Source of the DNA: an uncultured Clostridia bacterium
Lineage (GTDB): Bacteria; Bacillota; Clostridia; TANB77; CAG-465
DNA length: 64,000 nucleotides
Reading direction: 5' to 3'
Assembly (NCBI GenBank): GCA_947628005.1
Contig: CANQYI010000001.1
Span: 124,001-188,000 of the forward strand
The stretch's first letter is position 1, and each line of letters begins with the position of its first letter. Of this stretch, positions 27,748 to 36,651 are shown one piece after another. The notes under the pieces were generated by a model that saw only the letters and a program-made list of their open reading frames with translations, was not told the origin of the DNA and ran no database searches. The position numbers were made by a program, and so were the translations under genes.

Positions 27748-28080
27748 TTAAGCTTCTTTTAACACAATTGTTATGTGACTAGTTCTTTTTCTAATTCTAT
27801 TTGCTCTACCTTGAGCTCTTGGCATAATTCTTTTCATTGTAGGTCCTTGATTAGCATAAGCTTCTGCAACATATAATTTAGTTTCATCCATTGAATGATT
27901 ATTTACTGCATTAGCTATTGCTGATTTTAATAATTTTTCAAGTATAGGTGCTGCAGCTTTATTAGTATATTTTAAAATTGCAACTGCTTCGTTTGCTTTT
28001 TTACCTTTTATTAAATCAATAACTATTTTAGCTTTTCTTGCACTTATTCTTGCATGACGTAACTGTGCTTTTGCTTCCAT
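27748..28080 (-). CDS. rplV: 50S ribosomal protein L22
   Basis: 110 residues. [20 protein letters not shown] and the C-terminal [21 protein letters not shown] cover the family signature; its beta-hairpin reaches into the exit tunnel. Confidence 0.97.
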   Translation of the reverse strand: MEAKAQLRHARISARKAKIVIDLIKGKKANEAVAILKYTNKAAAPILEKLLKSAIANAVNNHSMDETKLYVAEAYANQGPTMKRIMPRAQGRANRIRKRTSHITIVLKEA

Positions 28081-28111
28081 TTTAAAGCTCCTCCTTTTTT
28101 AAGATATATTT

Positions 28112-28390
28112 TTATTTTACCTTACTCTTCTTATCTCCTGCATGACCTCTGAATAATCTAGTTGGTGCAAATTCTCCTAATTTATGTCCAACCATTTCTT
28201 CAGTTATATATACTGGTACATGTTTTCTTCCATCATGTACAGCTATTGTATGACCAATCATTTGTGGATATATTGTAGAAGCTCTTGACCAAGTTTTTAA
28301 AGCTTCTTTTTTGTCTTGTTCATTAAGTTTTTCTATTCTTGCTAGTAATCTTTCATCACAGTAAGGTCCTTTTTTAAGCGATCTTGACAT
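28112..28390 (-). CDS. rpsS: 30S ribosomal protein S19
   Basis: 92 residues. [16 protein letters not shown] and the signature [23 protein letters not shown] (residues 52-74) are typical S19. It binds the 30S head with S13. Confidence 0.97.
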   Translation of the reverse strand: MSRSLKKGPYCDERLLARIEKLNEQDKKEALKTWSRASTIYPQMIGHTIAVHDGRKHVPVYITEEMVGHKLGEFAPTRLFRGHAGDKKSKVK

Positions 28391-28407
28391 ATTCTATCCC
28401 TCCAATA

Positions 28408-29241
28408 TTATTTTTGATTTCTTCTTTTAACAATATATTTGTCTGTTCTATGATTTTTATTTCTAGTTTTATATCCGTGAGCTGGTTTACCCCAAGGAGT
28501 TCTTGGACCAGTGTGTCCTACTGGTGCTCTACCTTCACCACCACCATGTGGGTGATCATTAGGATTCATAACACTACCTCTAACTGTAGGTCTTATTCCC
28601 ATGTGTCTAGTTCTACCTGCTTTACCAAGTTTAACATTTTCATGATCTAAATTTCCAACTTGACCAATACATGCTCTACAATCTACAGATATAAGTCTCA
28701 TTTCTCCTGATGGCATTCTAACATGAGCATATTTTCCTTCTTTTGCCATAAGTTGAGCAGACATTCCTGCACTTCTAACAAGTTGAGCTCCTTTTCCTTT
28801 ATGAAGTTCAATATTGTAAATCATTGTACCAACAGGTATTGCAGATATTGGTAAGCAGTTAGCAGGTTTTATATCTGCTTTATCACTAGCTATAACCTTA
28901 TCTCCATCTGTAAGTCCTACTGGAGCAATTATATATGCTCTTTCTTTATCTTCATATTCAATTAAAGCAATATTAGCTGTTCTGTTTGGATCGTATTCAA
29001 TTCCAATTACAGTAGCTTCCATATCAACTTTATTTCTTTTAAAATCAATAACTCTATACTTTCTTCTGTTTCCACCACCATGATGTCTTACAGTTATCTT
29101 ACCAGCATTATTTCTTCCAGCAGTCTTTTTAACTGTTTTTAATAGTTTCTTTTCTGGCTCAAACTTTGTAAGTTCTTCGTTTGTTAAAACTGTTGTATTT
29201 CTAAGTGATGGAGTAACAGGTTTAAAAGATTTTATTCCCAT
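28408..29241 (-). CDS. rplB: 50S ribosomal protein L2
   Basis: 277 residues, standard length. [21 protein letters not shown] near the N-terminus and [17 protein letters not shown], including the functionally important histidine, near the C-terminus. It is needed for peptidyl transferase centre assembly. Confidence 0.97.
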   Translation of the reverse strand: MGIKSFKPVTPSLRNTTVLTNEELTKFEPEKKLLKTVKKTAGRNNAGKITVRHHGGGNRRKYRVIDFKRNKVDMEATVIGIEYDPNRTANIALIEYEDKERAYIIAPVGLTDGDKVIASDKADIKPANCLPISAIPVGTMIYNIELHKGKGAQLVRSAGMSAQLMAKEGKYAHVRMPSGEMRLISVDCRACIGQVGNLDHENVKLGKAGRTRHMGIRPTVRGSVMNPNDHPHGGGEGRAPVGHTGPRTPWGKPAHGYKTRNKNHRTDKYIVKRRNQK

Positions 29242-29259
29242 TTTAATTCCCTCCTAGTA

Positions 29260-29628
29260 TTATTGGTTATTACTTCCAAATGCTGAACTAATTTCTTCTA
29301 TTTCAGTTTTATATTTTTTATTTAATTTAGTTTCTTTTCCACCTTTTGCAAGATATTTTTCATCTGATGGATTTGTATCTATTTGAACAATAGCTTTTTT
29401 CCATGCCTTAGTTAATCCTTGGTGTACTCCAACTCTTTTCTTCTTTCCGTCATATCTTAAAGTGTTAACTTTCTTTACTTTTACTCCGAAAAGTTCTTCA
29501 ACAGCATTTTTAATTTCTACTTTTGTAGAATTTATATTAACTTCAAAAGTATATTTACCATCTGCTACACTTGAATAACTTTTTTCAGTCATTATAGGTT
29601 TTATTATAACATCTTCAGCGTGTTTCAT
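29260..29628 (-). CDS. rplW: 50S ribosomal protein L23
   Basis: 122 residues: the usual 95-residue L23 (DVIIKPIMTEKS, VKVKKVNTL) plus about 25 extra residues (KLNKKYKTEIEEISSAFGSN). It binds at the exit tunnel and docks signal recognition particle and trigger factor. The start follows the rplD stop directly (TAAATG), and its ribosome site GAGGAGG is inside the last rplD codons. Confidence 0.95.
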   Translation of the reverse strand: MKHAEDVIIKPIMTEKSYSSVADGKYTFEVNINSTKVEIKNAVEELFGVKVKKVNTLRYDGKKKRVGVHQGLTKAWKKAIVQIDTNPSDEKYLAKGGKETKLNKKYKTEIEEISSAFGSNNQ

Positions 29629-30249
29629 TTATGCGTACACCTCCTCTAATTTTTTAACAGCATCCTCAGTTACTACTAACTTGTTATATTTTAATAAATC
29701 AAAAATATTTATTGTACTAACTAAAGTTGTCTTTACATTAGCAATATTTCTTGCAGAAGCTTGAACATTTAAGTTCTTCTCGCTCAACATTACTAAAGCA
29801 TTGTTTGCATTTAAACTATCTAAAACTTTTAACATATTTTTAGTTTTTATTTCTTTAAGTTCTAGTTTATCAACAACTACTAATTCACCTTCTTGTAATT
29901 TAGAAGTCAAAACTGATTTAAATGCTAGTTGTCTCATCTTTTTAGGGATTGCATATTTGTAACTTCTTGGTTTTGGTCCAAGTGCAATACCACCTTTTAT
30001 CCATTGTGGAGCTCTAATACTTCCTTGTCTTGCTCTACCTGTTCCTTTTTGTTTCCAAGGTTTTTTACCACCACCGCTAACTTCTGCTCTAGTTTTAGTA
30101 GATTGTGTACCTTGTCTTTGATTTGCTAAGTAATTAACTAAAGCTGAATGAACAACTATGTCATTTACTTCTACTCCAAATACAGATTCTGAAAGTTCTA
30201 TATCTTTAACTTTTTTACCTTCCATATTTAAAACGTCTACTTTAAGCAT
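29629..30249 (-). CDS. rplD: 50S ribosomal protein L4
   Basis: 206 residues. RQGTQSTKTRAEVSGGGKKPW and GTGRARQGSIRAPQWIKGG form the tunnel-lining loop region of L4. In E. coli L4 also represses the S10 operon by binding its leader; that mechanism is not assumed for this organism. Confidence 0.97.
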   Translation of the reverse strand: MLKVDVLNMEGKKVKDIELSESVFGVEVNDIVVHSALVNYLANQRQGTQSTKTRAEVSGGGKKPWKQKGTGRARQGSIRAPQWIKGGIALGPKPRSYKYAIPKKMRQLAFKSVLTSKLQEGELVVVDKLELKEIKTKNMLKVLDSLNANNALVMLSEKNLNVQASARNIANVKTTLVSTINIFDLLKYNKLVVTEDAVKKLEEVYA

Positions 30250-30274
30250 TTTATATTTCCTCCTCTCTTAAAGA

Positions 30275-30901
30275 TTATTTTACTGTTTTTCTAATTTTTA
30301 CTATTGAGCCTTTAGCACCAGGAATAGATCCTTTTACTAAAATAACATTTTTGTCTACGTCTACTTTTACTACATCTAAATTAAGAATTGTAGATGTAAC
30401 ACTACCCATATGTCCTGGTAGTTTTTTACCTTTAAATACTCTTCCTGGAGTACTTGTAGAGCCCATAGAACCTGGTCTTCTATGATACATAGATCCGTGT
30501 GCCATTGGTCCTCTATGTTGTCCATGTCTTTTAATATTTCCTTGGAATCCTTTACCTTTTGAAGTACCTTGAATATCTACTCTGTCTTCAGTAGTAAAGG
30601 TATCTACTGTGATTTTACTTCCAATTTCATATTCATCAACATTTTCAACTTTAATTTCTCTTAAATATTTTTGAAGTTCAACTCCAGCCTTTGCAAAAAC
30701 ACCTTTTTGTGGTTTATTTGCATTTTTTTCTTTAACGCTACCAAAACTTACTACAATAGCATTATAACCTTCTTTATCAGCAGTCTTTTTTGCTACTACT
30801 GTACAAGGCTCAGCTTCAATAGCTGTTACTGGAATAGCAATTCCATCTTCAGAAAATATTTGAGTCATTCCAATTTTTTTACCGTAAATTTCTTTTACCA
30901 T
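30275..30901 (-). CDS. rplC: 50S ribosomal protein L3
   Basis: 208 residues. The start GKKIGMTQIFSEDG and the signature GKGFQGNIKRHGQHRGP with MAHGSMYHRRPGSMG are clear. It is one of the earliest assembling 50S proteins. An unusual 120-bp gap separates it from rpsJ. Confidence 0.97.
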   Translation of the reverse strand: MVKEIYGKKIGMTQIFSEDGIAIPVTAIEAEPCTVVAKKTADKEGYNAIVVSFGSVKEKNANKPQKGVFAKAGVELQKYLREIKVENVDEYEIGSKITVDTFTTEDRVDIQGTSKGKGFQGNIKRHGQHRGPMAHGSMYHRRPGSMGSTSTPGRVFKGKKLPGHMGSVTSTILNLDVVKVDVDKNVILVKGSIPGAKGSIVKIRKTVK

Positions 30902-31021
30902 TTTATTTCCTCCCTTTTAAAATACGATATCAATTTAAACCTTTATAAATAAAACAAATAAATAGTACAGGGTTTGTTATTGCCTGCAATCAGGATAACT
31001 ACTAAATATTTTTAGTTTAAA
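30902..31021 (-). promoter_or_regulatory. Structured rpsJ-rplC intergenic region
   Basis: This 120-bp gap is far longer than any other in the operon. Read on the minus strand it contains GTTATCCTG-ATTG-CAGGCAATAAC, an imperfect hairpin inside AGTA...TACT arms (about 30967-31006), followed by an AT-rich linker to rplC. It could be a site of translational or processing control. No promoter is obvious. Confidence 0.35.
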
Positions 31022-31339
31022 TTATAATTTTACTTCGATGTCAACACCAGCTGGCATATCAATTGCCATTAAAGCTTCTACAGTTGCTTGATTTGGTTTT
31101 AAAACATCAATAACTCTTTTATGAGTTCTCATTTCAAATTGTTCTCTTGAATCTTTATGTTTATGTGGAGAACGTAATATTGTAATAATTTCCTTTTCAG
31201 TTGGTAGAGGGATTGGACCTGATACTTCAGAACCTGTCTTTCTAGCAACTTCAACAATCTTGCTAGCTGCTTGTTCTAGCATTACATGATCATAAGCTTT
31301 AAGTCTTATTCTCATTTTTTTTGTTTCTACTTTTGCCAT
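31022..31339 (-). CDS. rpsJ: 30S ribosomal protein S10
   Basis: 105 residues. [21 protein letters not shown] and the signature [20 protein letters not shown] identify S10/NusE, which also acts in transcription antitermination with NusB. It is the first gene of the operon, preceded by an AAGGAG site and a long leader. Confidence 0.97.
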   Translation of the reverse strand: MAKVETKKMRIRLKAYDHVMLEQAASKIVEVARKTGSEVSGPIPLPTEKEIITILRSPHKHKDSREQFEMRTHKRVIDVLKPNQATVEALMAIDMPAGVDIEVKL

Positions 31340-31552
31340 ATGTAAAACACTCCTTTTCTAACAATTCTGGTCTAGCAAGTTTTACACTACCCCGTGTGTT
31401 TCTTTTTTAGCATATATAAAAACCAAGATTTTATTACTAAAAACTTGGCAAATACATGTTAATATATACTTGCCGCCCGATTTAAAATCAGACATGCTCC
31501 ATAAGAGTTCCCTACTTCAAAGAGTAGCCACATCTTACTTCAACGCAAATCA
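31340..31552 (-). promoter_or_regulatory. Leader of the S10-spc operon with terminator-like hairpin
   Basis: About 210 nt lie between the promoter and rpsJ. Minus-strand structures include a stem GGCAAGTATAT / ATGTATTTGCC (about 31445-31472), then CCAAGTTTTTA...TAAAATCTTGG followed by TTTTTAT (about 31415-31447), which has the form of a rho-independent terminator before the first gene. The two stems share the CCAAG region and may be mutually exclusive. This suggests attenuation control, perhaps by a ribosomal protein such as L4; the ligand is inference. Confidence 0.55.
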
Positions 31553-31558
31553 ACATAT

Positions 31559-31587
31559 ATTATAGCTTAACTCTTTCAAAAAAGCAA
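31559..31587 (-). promoter_or_regulatory. Promoter of the S10-spc operon
   Basis: Minus strand TTGCTT (31582-31587), 17 bases, TATAAT (31559-31564). It is the best promoter-like sequence upstream of rpsJ. Confidence 0.75.
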
Positions 31588-31652
31588 GTATTTTTTCAAA
31601 AAAAGTCCAAAAAATTAACACTTTTTTATATTTATTACAAATATGTTACAGT

Positions 31653-31685
31653 CAAAAAAAATAGAAGTGCAAATTAATGCACTTC
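31653..31685 (-). terminator. Terminator of the 31695-32180 gene
   Basis: Stem GAAGTGCA / TGCACTTC (31664-31685) followed on the minus strand by TATTTTTTTT. It separates the membrane protein gene from the S10 promoter. Confidence 0.85.
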
Positions 31686-31694
31686 CATTTCAGT

Positions 31695-32180
31695 TTACGG
31701 ATGGTACTCTTCTTTTTTTCTTCGTGAGAAAAGCTTATCTCGTTCATCATTATAAAAGAATACTACTAAATATGTGATGAAGAACGAAACCGCTGATGCT
31801 ATCAAAACGATGAGTATTTTCCCTATCAGCGTCACACTTTTGTCTACCTTTTTACCCTCGATAAAACGTCCTTCACTGTCATAGGACAAAACTACATACG
31901 CTTTGTCGTTTTCAAATAGCACTTTTGTCTGATTATCTTCATAGACATGGTCGTCTGCCATTTTGAAAGCGTCTTCATTTGAGCCTGCTAGATATTCTTC
32001 ATTAAATGACTTTGCTCGTCTTAAAAGTTCTACGAAATCATTACTATCAGCCGGTTCAATTTTTGAGACAGCCAATATTGATGAAATCATTGTTAGTACC
32101 ATTACGAGCAACGGTACGATTATCTGCGCCCCTAAGCGCCTATATCTTCTTTTCCGTTTTCTACTATATTTGTTTTTCAT
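31695..32180 (-). CDS. Hypothetical bitopic membrane protein, 161 residues
   Basis: A strongly basic N-terminus (KNKYSRKRKRRYRRLG) precedes a membrane segment (about 17-38), an extracytoplasmic region of about 80 polar residues and a second membrane segment (about 118-143) with a charged cytoplasmic tail. Family not recognised. It has its own terminator and a GGAGGTAG ribosome site. Its codons are richer in G and C at third positions than those of the ribosomal operon next to it, as with the orphans at 7419 and 20312. Confidence 0.6.
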   Translation of the reverse strand: MKNKYSRKRKRRYRRLGAQIIVPLLVMVLTMISSILAVSKIEPADSNDFVELLRRAKSFNEEYLAGSNEDAFKMADDHVYEDNQTKVLFENDKAYVVLSYDSEGRFIEGKKVDKSVTLIGKILIVLIASAVSFFITYLVVFFYNDERDKLFSRRKKEEYHP

Positions 32181-32329
32181 GATAATTCTACCTCCATTTA
32201 AGTTTAAATTGTGGATCCTTTAATAACCTAATTTGCATTATATCATATTTACATAAATATTTCAAGGGTATGCTACAAATTAATTTAATTTGTTATCAAT
32301 TAATAAAATTTGCCGTTATATATTAATGA

Positions 32330-32358
32330 TTGATTAAATATATTTTTTATTGTATAAT
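32330..32358 (+). promoter_or_regulatory. Promoter of the transglycosylase gene
   Basis: TTGATT (32330-32335), 17 bases, TATAAT (32353-32358), 19 bases before the ATG. Confidence 0.65.
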
Positions 32359-32377
32359 TTAGTTAGGAGATTGTTAT

Positions 32378-33076
32378 ATGAAAAAATTAAAAATATTTTT
32401 TACATTTATTGTTTTAGTCTTAATTATTGCCACTTCAGCAATAATAAAAAGTGGTCATAACATCTATAAAGATGCAATTAAAAAAGTACCTATAGACGAA
32501 AAAGTTTCATCTATTGAGAGCAAGGATGACTTTGTAAAACTAAATGATATTTCCAAAGATTTTACCAACGCAATTTTGGCAATTGAAGACCATAGATTCT
32601 ATGAACATGGACCTATAGACTTAATTTCAATTTTTAGAGCTATTGCAAAAGATATAAAAGAGTTAAAACTTGTCGAAGGCGGGAGCACTATAACTCAACA
32701 ATTAGCTAAAAATATGTATTTTACTCAAGAAAAAAAATTTACAAGAAAAATAGCAGAAATATTTGTAGCATATGATTTAGAAAGATTATATGATAAAGAT
32801 GAAATATTGGAACTATATATTAATACATTATATTTTGGTGATGGGCATTATGGTATTAAAGAAGCCTCTGTAGGCTATTTTGATAAATTGCCAGACAAGC
32901 TTAATTTTGAAGAAGCAACTATGCTTGCTGGTATTCCAAATGCTCCTAGTATATATGCATTAGGTAATAATTCGCAATTATCTTATCAAAGGCAACAGCA
33001 AGTTATAGATGCAATGGTAAAATTTGAATATATAACTCAAGAAGATTTAAATTTTAAAGTAAACACTGAGCAATAA
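32378..33076 (+). CDS. mtgA: Monofunctional peptidoglycan glycosyltransferase (GT51)
   Basis: 232 residues: one N-terminal membrane anchor (about 4-26) and a GT51 domain that polymerises lipid II into glycan strands outside the membrane. Motifs: AILAIEDHRFYEHGPIDL with the catalytic Glu, EGGSTITQQLAKN, RKIAEIFVAYDLE, ILELYINTLYFGDGHYGI and EEATMLAGIPNAPS. There is no penicillin-binding transpeptidase domain. The symbol is by function; the gene may equally be called sgtB-like. Confidence 0.92.
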   Translation: MKKLKIFFTFIVLVLIIATSAIIKSGHNIYKDAIKKVPIDEKVSSIESKDDFVKLNDISKDFTNAILAIEDHRFYEHGPIDLISIFRAIAKDIKELKLVEGGSTITQQLAKNMYFTQEKKFTRKIAEIFVAYDLERLYDKDEILELYINTLYFGDGHYGIKEASVGYFDKLPDKLNFEEATMLAGIPNAPSIYALGNNSQLSYQRQQQVIDAMVKFEYITQEDLNFKVNTEQ

Positions 33077-33163
33077 GCCAGTAGTTTTTAAATTATATTA
33101 AATTTATTTTCGTTAAATAAATGAGCTTTAAACTACTTTTAACATAAATATTTGTTAAAACTA

Positions 33164-33192
33164 TTGCTTTTTTTATAAAATTATGTTAGAAT
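33164..33192 (+). promoter_or_regulatory. Promoter of rpsT
   Basis: TTGCTT (33164-33169), 17 bases, TAGAAT (33187-33192), about 40 bases before the rpsT ATG. Confidence 0.6.
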
Positions 33193-33232
33193 GTTTGGGT
33201 AATATCTTATTTTTATATGAGGGAGGTGCACT

Positions 33233-33487
33233 ATGCCAAATATTAAGTCAGCAAAAAAAAGAGTAAAAATAATAGAAACAAAGACTGCTCAAAACAGAAT
33301 AACTAAAAAGCAATATAAAGAAGCTATAAAAGCTTTTGAAGCAGCAGTAAAAGAGAACAGTGCTAATAAAGAAGAATTATATAAAGAAGCTGTTAGCTCA
33401 GTTGATAAAGCTTGGTCTAAAGGAGTTCTTGCAAAGAACACAGCAGCTAGAAAAAAAGCAAATTTATCTAAATTATTAAGTAAATAA
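33233..33487 (+). CDS. rpsT: 30S ribosomal protein S20
   Basis: 84 residues, basic and helical. MPNIKSAKKRVKI at the start and KGVLAKNTAARKKANLSKLL at the end are S20 signatures. GGGAGGTG precedes the ATG. Single-gene unit with its own promoter and terminator. Confidence 0.97.
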   Translation: MPNIKSAKKRVKIIETKTAQNRITKKQYKEAIKAFEAAVKENSANKEELYKEAVSSVDKAWSKGVLAKNTAARKKANLSKLLSK

Positions 33488-33511
33488 GAAAATCATTTTG
33501 ATTTTCTTTTT
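33488..33511 (+). terminator. Terminator of rpsT
   Basis: GAAAATCA / TGATTTTC stem immediately after the stop, followed by TTTTTTT. Confidence 0.85.
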
Positions 33512-33547
33512 TTATTTCTTTCAAATTCACACATGTGCCACAATTTA

Positions 33548-33576
33548 TTGACATTAACATAATTTCGTTATTAATA
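33548..33576 (+). promoter_or_regulatory. Promoter of the 33641 orphan gene
   Basis: A consensus TTGACA (33548-33553), 17 bases, TTAATA (33571-33576). Confidence 0.5.
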
Positions 33577-33640
33577 CTACAATCAAAAATATTTTATCCT
33601 ACATTAAAACATAAAGATTAATTTTTTAGGAGGTATTAGA

Positions 33641-33856
33641 ATGAACAAGCGTATTGAAGACGCAATAAACTTACGGATAGGATTAATTGAGTATATTCGA
33701 GCGGCTAAAAAAATAGATAGTACTATTTTAGGCTTTGATTTTTTGCGTTACAATCCTGGCGTAAAACAAATTTGTGAATTTGCGATATGGGACGCCTGGC
33801 GTAAACTTGCTAGTGACTTTAAATCCAACAAATTGCCTTTAGTAAAGTTATATTAA
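33641..33856 (+). CDS. Hypothetical protein, 71 residues
   Basis: MNKRIEDAINLRIGLIEYIR... is a short, soluble, probably helical protein with no motif I recognise. TTAGGAGG lies nine bases upstream and a promoter with a consensus -35 box precedes it, so it is likely expressed. Its last codons overlap the end of the convergent ABC permease gene by four bases. Confidence 0.55.
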   Translation: MNKRIEDAINLRIGLIEYIRAAKKIDSTILGFDFLRYNPGVKQICEFAIWDAWRKLASDFKSNKLPLVKLY

Positions 33857-34647
33857 TTTCCTGTACTTCTGTATTTATTTAATGCTAAATCCCACAATTT
33901 TACTGCAATTATCCATAAAATTATAGCAATAATTGGTGACAAATATACAATATAATTATTAAGTCCTAAATATGCCATTGTTGGATAATATGAAACAAAA
34001 GCAAATGGTAGTATTATGGTTATTAATATTCTTATAAATTTATTGTATATAGTTATAGGATACTCAGTAAAAGTATACATTCTATAAAATGACCATATTA
34101 CTTCGTTTGATCTATATGTCCAGAACGATGAAATGCTAAATATAGTGTTAATAGCACCTACTATTAAAGCACCTATTATACTGAAGAATATTATCTTTAT
34201 GATTAAAAGTGCTGTTATTGGTATTGATAGTTGAATTAACATATAAATTGTAATTGCTAACCCTATAAAGAAATCTGCTATCGAAACAAACTGTCTTGAA
34301 TCTCCAATTATTGATAGGAGAGGATGAACTGGTCTTAATAGTATTTTATCAAAATCTCCATTTCTTATATATTTTGGTCCAATATCATATAATGCATCAA
34401 AACAATATCCTGCAATTCCTATTGGTATTCTTGTTACTCCAAATAGTAATAATATTTGTTGAAAATTCCACCCAGCAATATTTTCTGTATTTTCAAATAC
34501 AACAAATATAAATATTAAACTTACAAGTTGAACAACAAGTTGAGAAATAATACCAACAATACAGTCTATTCTATATATAAGTATTTCTTTCAAAGATATT
34601 TTCAGTAGTGAAAAATATAAGCTTATATTATCTAATATTCGCATCAT
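33853..34647 (-). CDS. ABC-2 type exporter permease (COG3694-like)
   Basis: 264 residues with six hydrophobic segments. NGDFDKILLRPVHPLLSIIGD is typical of the DUF990-type ABC-2 permeases that occur as pairs with a COG4586 ATPase. Third gene of a three-gene export operon, starting directly after the second permease. Substrate unknown. Confidence 0.88.
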   Translation of the reverse strand: MMRILDNISLYFSLLKISLKEILIYRIDCIVGIISQLVVQLVSLIFIFVVFENTENIAGWNFQQILLLFGVTRIPIGIAGYCFDALYDIGPKYIRNGDFDKILLRPVHPLLSIIGDSRQFVSIADFFIGLAITIYMLIQLSIPITALLIIKIIFFSIIGALIVGAINTIFSISSFWTYRSNEVIWSFYRMYTFTEYPITIYNKFIRILITIILPFAFVSYYPTMAYLGLNNYIVYLSPIIAIILWIIAVKLWDLALNKYRSTGN

Positions 34648-35439
34648 TTATCCTCCATTTATTGTTAAATTTTTAACTGCATGTTTAAAAAATATTTTAG
34701 CTATAATATATAAAATAACCGCCCATATTATCTGTTTTATTATAACAAATAATATTTCATTATAAGGCATTTTTCCTAACCAGATATTTATTGGTGTATA
34801 TATCAATTCTTTAAAAGGTAAAAATTTTGATATATTTTGGAACCATATAGGAAATAAGCTTATTGGAGCTATAATTCCAGAAAAAATCTTTATCACAGCT
34901 TTTCTTAATATCTGCATTCCCCAAATTGAATTAGTATAAAAGCCTACTGTTCCCACAATAATTTGTATGAAAAATGTTACAGGTATTCCAAGCAATATAA
35001 CTAGTATGCATAATATAAAATCTAAAAAGTTGACAGGTAAAGCTAATTTCCAAAATATTGCACATAATGTAAATGACGCAAATCCTATTACAACAGCAAA
35101 AGCTAATTCACCAAGGTTAAGACCAAAGTAATATTGGAAATAACTTAGAGGATTTAATAATTCTTTATTAATTTGGCCATTCCTTATAGAATGTGCCATA
35201 GTTTGATTTATTCCCCATAATGCTATAGAACTAAATGCTGTTGCTAAAATATAATATGTTATCATTTGAGATAGAGTAAAGCCACCTGCATTTCCAGTTT
35301 GATTATATATTGCTTGCCATACAAATATGTATACTATTATTTCTACAATTCTATTTAATGTAAATAAGTAAAAATTTGACTTATATATATTGTAGTGATT
35401 AAATTGCATCTTTGCAAGTTGAATCATTGTTTTTAACAT
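34648..35439 (-). CDS. ABC-2 type exporter permease (COG4587-like)
   Basis: 263 residues, six hydrophobic segments, with ALWGINQTMAHSIRNGQINKELLNPL matching the cytoplasmic loop of this permease family (positions about 57-82). Its start overlaps the ATPase gene by seven bases. It pairs with the downstream permease to form a heterodimeric channel. Confidence 0.88.
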   Translation of the reverse strand: MLKTMIQLAKMQFNHYNIYKSNFYLFTLNRIVEIIVYIFVWQAIYNQTGNAGGFTLSQMITYYILATAFSSIALWGINQTMAHSIRNGQINKELLNPLSYFQYYFGLNLGELAFAVVIGFASFTLCAIFWKLALPVNFLDFILCILVILLGIPVTFFIQIIVGTVGFYTNSIWGMQILRKAVIKIFSGIIAPISLFPIWFQNISKFLPFKELIYTPINIWLGKMPYNEILFVIIKQIIWAVILYIIAKIFFKHAVKNLTINGG

Positions 35440-36419
35440 TTGTGTGCTCCTTTATATATTTCTTTTAATATGTCTTCTAATTCTTCTTCTTTCATATGTA
35501 TATCTTCAATATTGCAAAATTTAGATATTTCATCCATAATTTTTACTATTGTTGTTTCATCGTGTCTAAATTTAATTTTTAATTTGTTTTCAAATTGTTC
35601 CAATATTTCTGCATCATTTAATACTATGTCTTTTTTCTTATCTTTTATTATTAGTTCTGCAATAACGTATTTTCCATAGCTATCTTTAAATTTTTGTTTA
35701 TCTCCATCATAAATTATTTGTCCTTTATCAAGTAAAATAATTCTGTTGCAAACATCTTCAATATCTCTTAAATCATGAGTAGTAAGTATTACTGTTGTTT
35801 TCTTTTCTTTATTTATATCTTTTATAAATTTTCTTATATTCTCTTTAACAAAAACATCTAATCCTATTGTTGGCTCATCTAAATACACTATTTTAGGATT
35901 ATGTAAAAATGTTGCAGCAATTTCACAGCGCATTTTTTGTCCTAAGCTTAAATTTTTTACTTGTTTTTCTAGTAATTCACCTAAATCCAATATTTCTGTA
36001 AACCTTTTTAAGTTTTTTCTATATTCATTTTCTGGAATTTTATACATTTTTTTTATTAAGCTAAAAGATTCAATAACTGGTAAATCCCACCATAATTGAG
36101 TTTTTTGTCCAAATACTGCACCTATATTTTTATTATTTTCAATTCTATTTTTATTAGGTATTATTCCATTTACTGATACACTTCCAGAAGTAGGAGTTAA
36201 TAGGCCTGTAAGTATTTTTATAGTAGTTGATTTTCCTGCTCCATTTTCTCCAATATAGCCTACTAATTCACCCTCTTCAATACTAAAATTTATACCCTTA
36301 ATAGCATCAAATTCTCTATATTTTGGCTTTATTAAATTTTTAAAATAACCAATTAACCCCTCTTTTTTTTCCATGATTTTATAAGTTTTTACTAAATCTT
36401 TTACTTCTATTATAGCCAT
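35433..36419 (-). CDS. ABC exporter ATP-binding protein (COG4586-like)
   Basis: 328 residues. Walker A GENGAGKSTTIKIL, the unusual Q-loop segment GAVFGQKTQLWWDLPV found in this subfamily, signature NLSLGQKMRCEIAA, Walker B KIVYLDEPTIGLD and H-loop TTHDLRD. A C-terminal regulatory extension of about 70 residues follows. First gene of the exporter operon. Related operons have been linked to peptide or antibiotic resistance, but nothing here names the substrate. Confidence 0.92.
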   Translation of the reverse strand: MAIIEVKDLVKTYKIMEKKEGLIGYFKNLIKPKYREFDAIKGINFSIEEGELVGYIGENGAGKSTTIKILTGLLTPTSGSVSVNGIIPNKNRIENNKNIGAVFGQKTQLWWDLPVIESFSLIKKMYKIPENEYRKNLKRFTEILDLGELLEKQVKNLSLGQKMRCEIAATFLHNPKIVYLDEPTIGLDVFVKENIRKFIKDINKEKKTTVILTTHDLRDIEDVCNRIILLDKGQIIYDGDKQKFKDSYGKYVIAELIIKDKKKDIVLNDAEILEQFENKLKIKFRHDETTIVKIMDEISKFCNIEDIHMKEEELEDILKEIYKGAHKC

Positions 36420-36488
36420 TTTTATAACTCCTTTTTTATTTTAACATTTTTCAAATGTGCTACTTTATAAGTATATAATAAAATATAA

Positions 36489-36512
36489 AAAAGTCAACAT
36501 TCGTTGACTTTT
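36489..36512 (-). terminator. Original terminator of yabG
   Basis: AAAAGTCAAC / GTTGACTTTT stem with TTTTTTAT after it on the minus strand, 15 bases downstream of the TAA that ends the detached yabG C-terminus. It supports this being the natural 3' end of yabG. Confidence 0.8.
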
Positions 36513-36526
36513 GTAATTAAATAAAT

Positions 36527-36651
36527 TTATAATCCAGGCATACCTGTTCTATACGTTCCTCTAGTTTGTATACCACCTACTCCATTTATTCCTTCTCTAG
36601 TATTAGATATTATGTTTGCAAGTGGTACATATTCATCAACAGGTGTGTATG
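36527..36651 (-). pseudogene. yabG: Detached C-terminal end of yabG
   Basis: Read on the minus strand this encodes TPVDEYVPLANIISN, then TREGINGVGGIQTRG and TYRTGMPGL before TAA, the conserved tail of the YabG peptidase with its GGI.TRG motif. It has no start or promoter of its own. The matching N-terminal part is at 43513-44322 and breaks at exactly the same residues (...AYTP). Fusing at the shared 10-bp core gives an 894-base frame (297 residues), close to the roughly 290 residues of known YabG proteins. It may be a developmentally reassembled exon rather than a dead fragment. Confidence 0.85.
36642..36651 (+). other. Left attachment core
   Basis: GGTGTGTATG at the junction between the yabG 3' fragment and the element; the element side continues ACATACAGTAGTACC. 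Confidence 0.75.
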
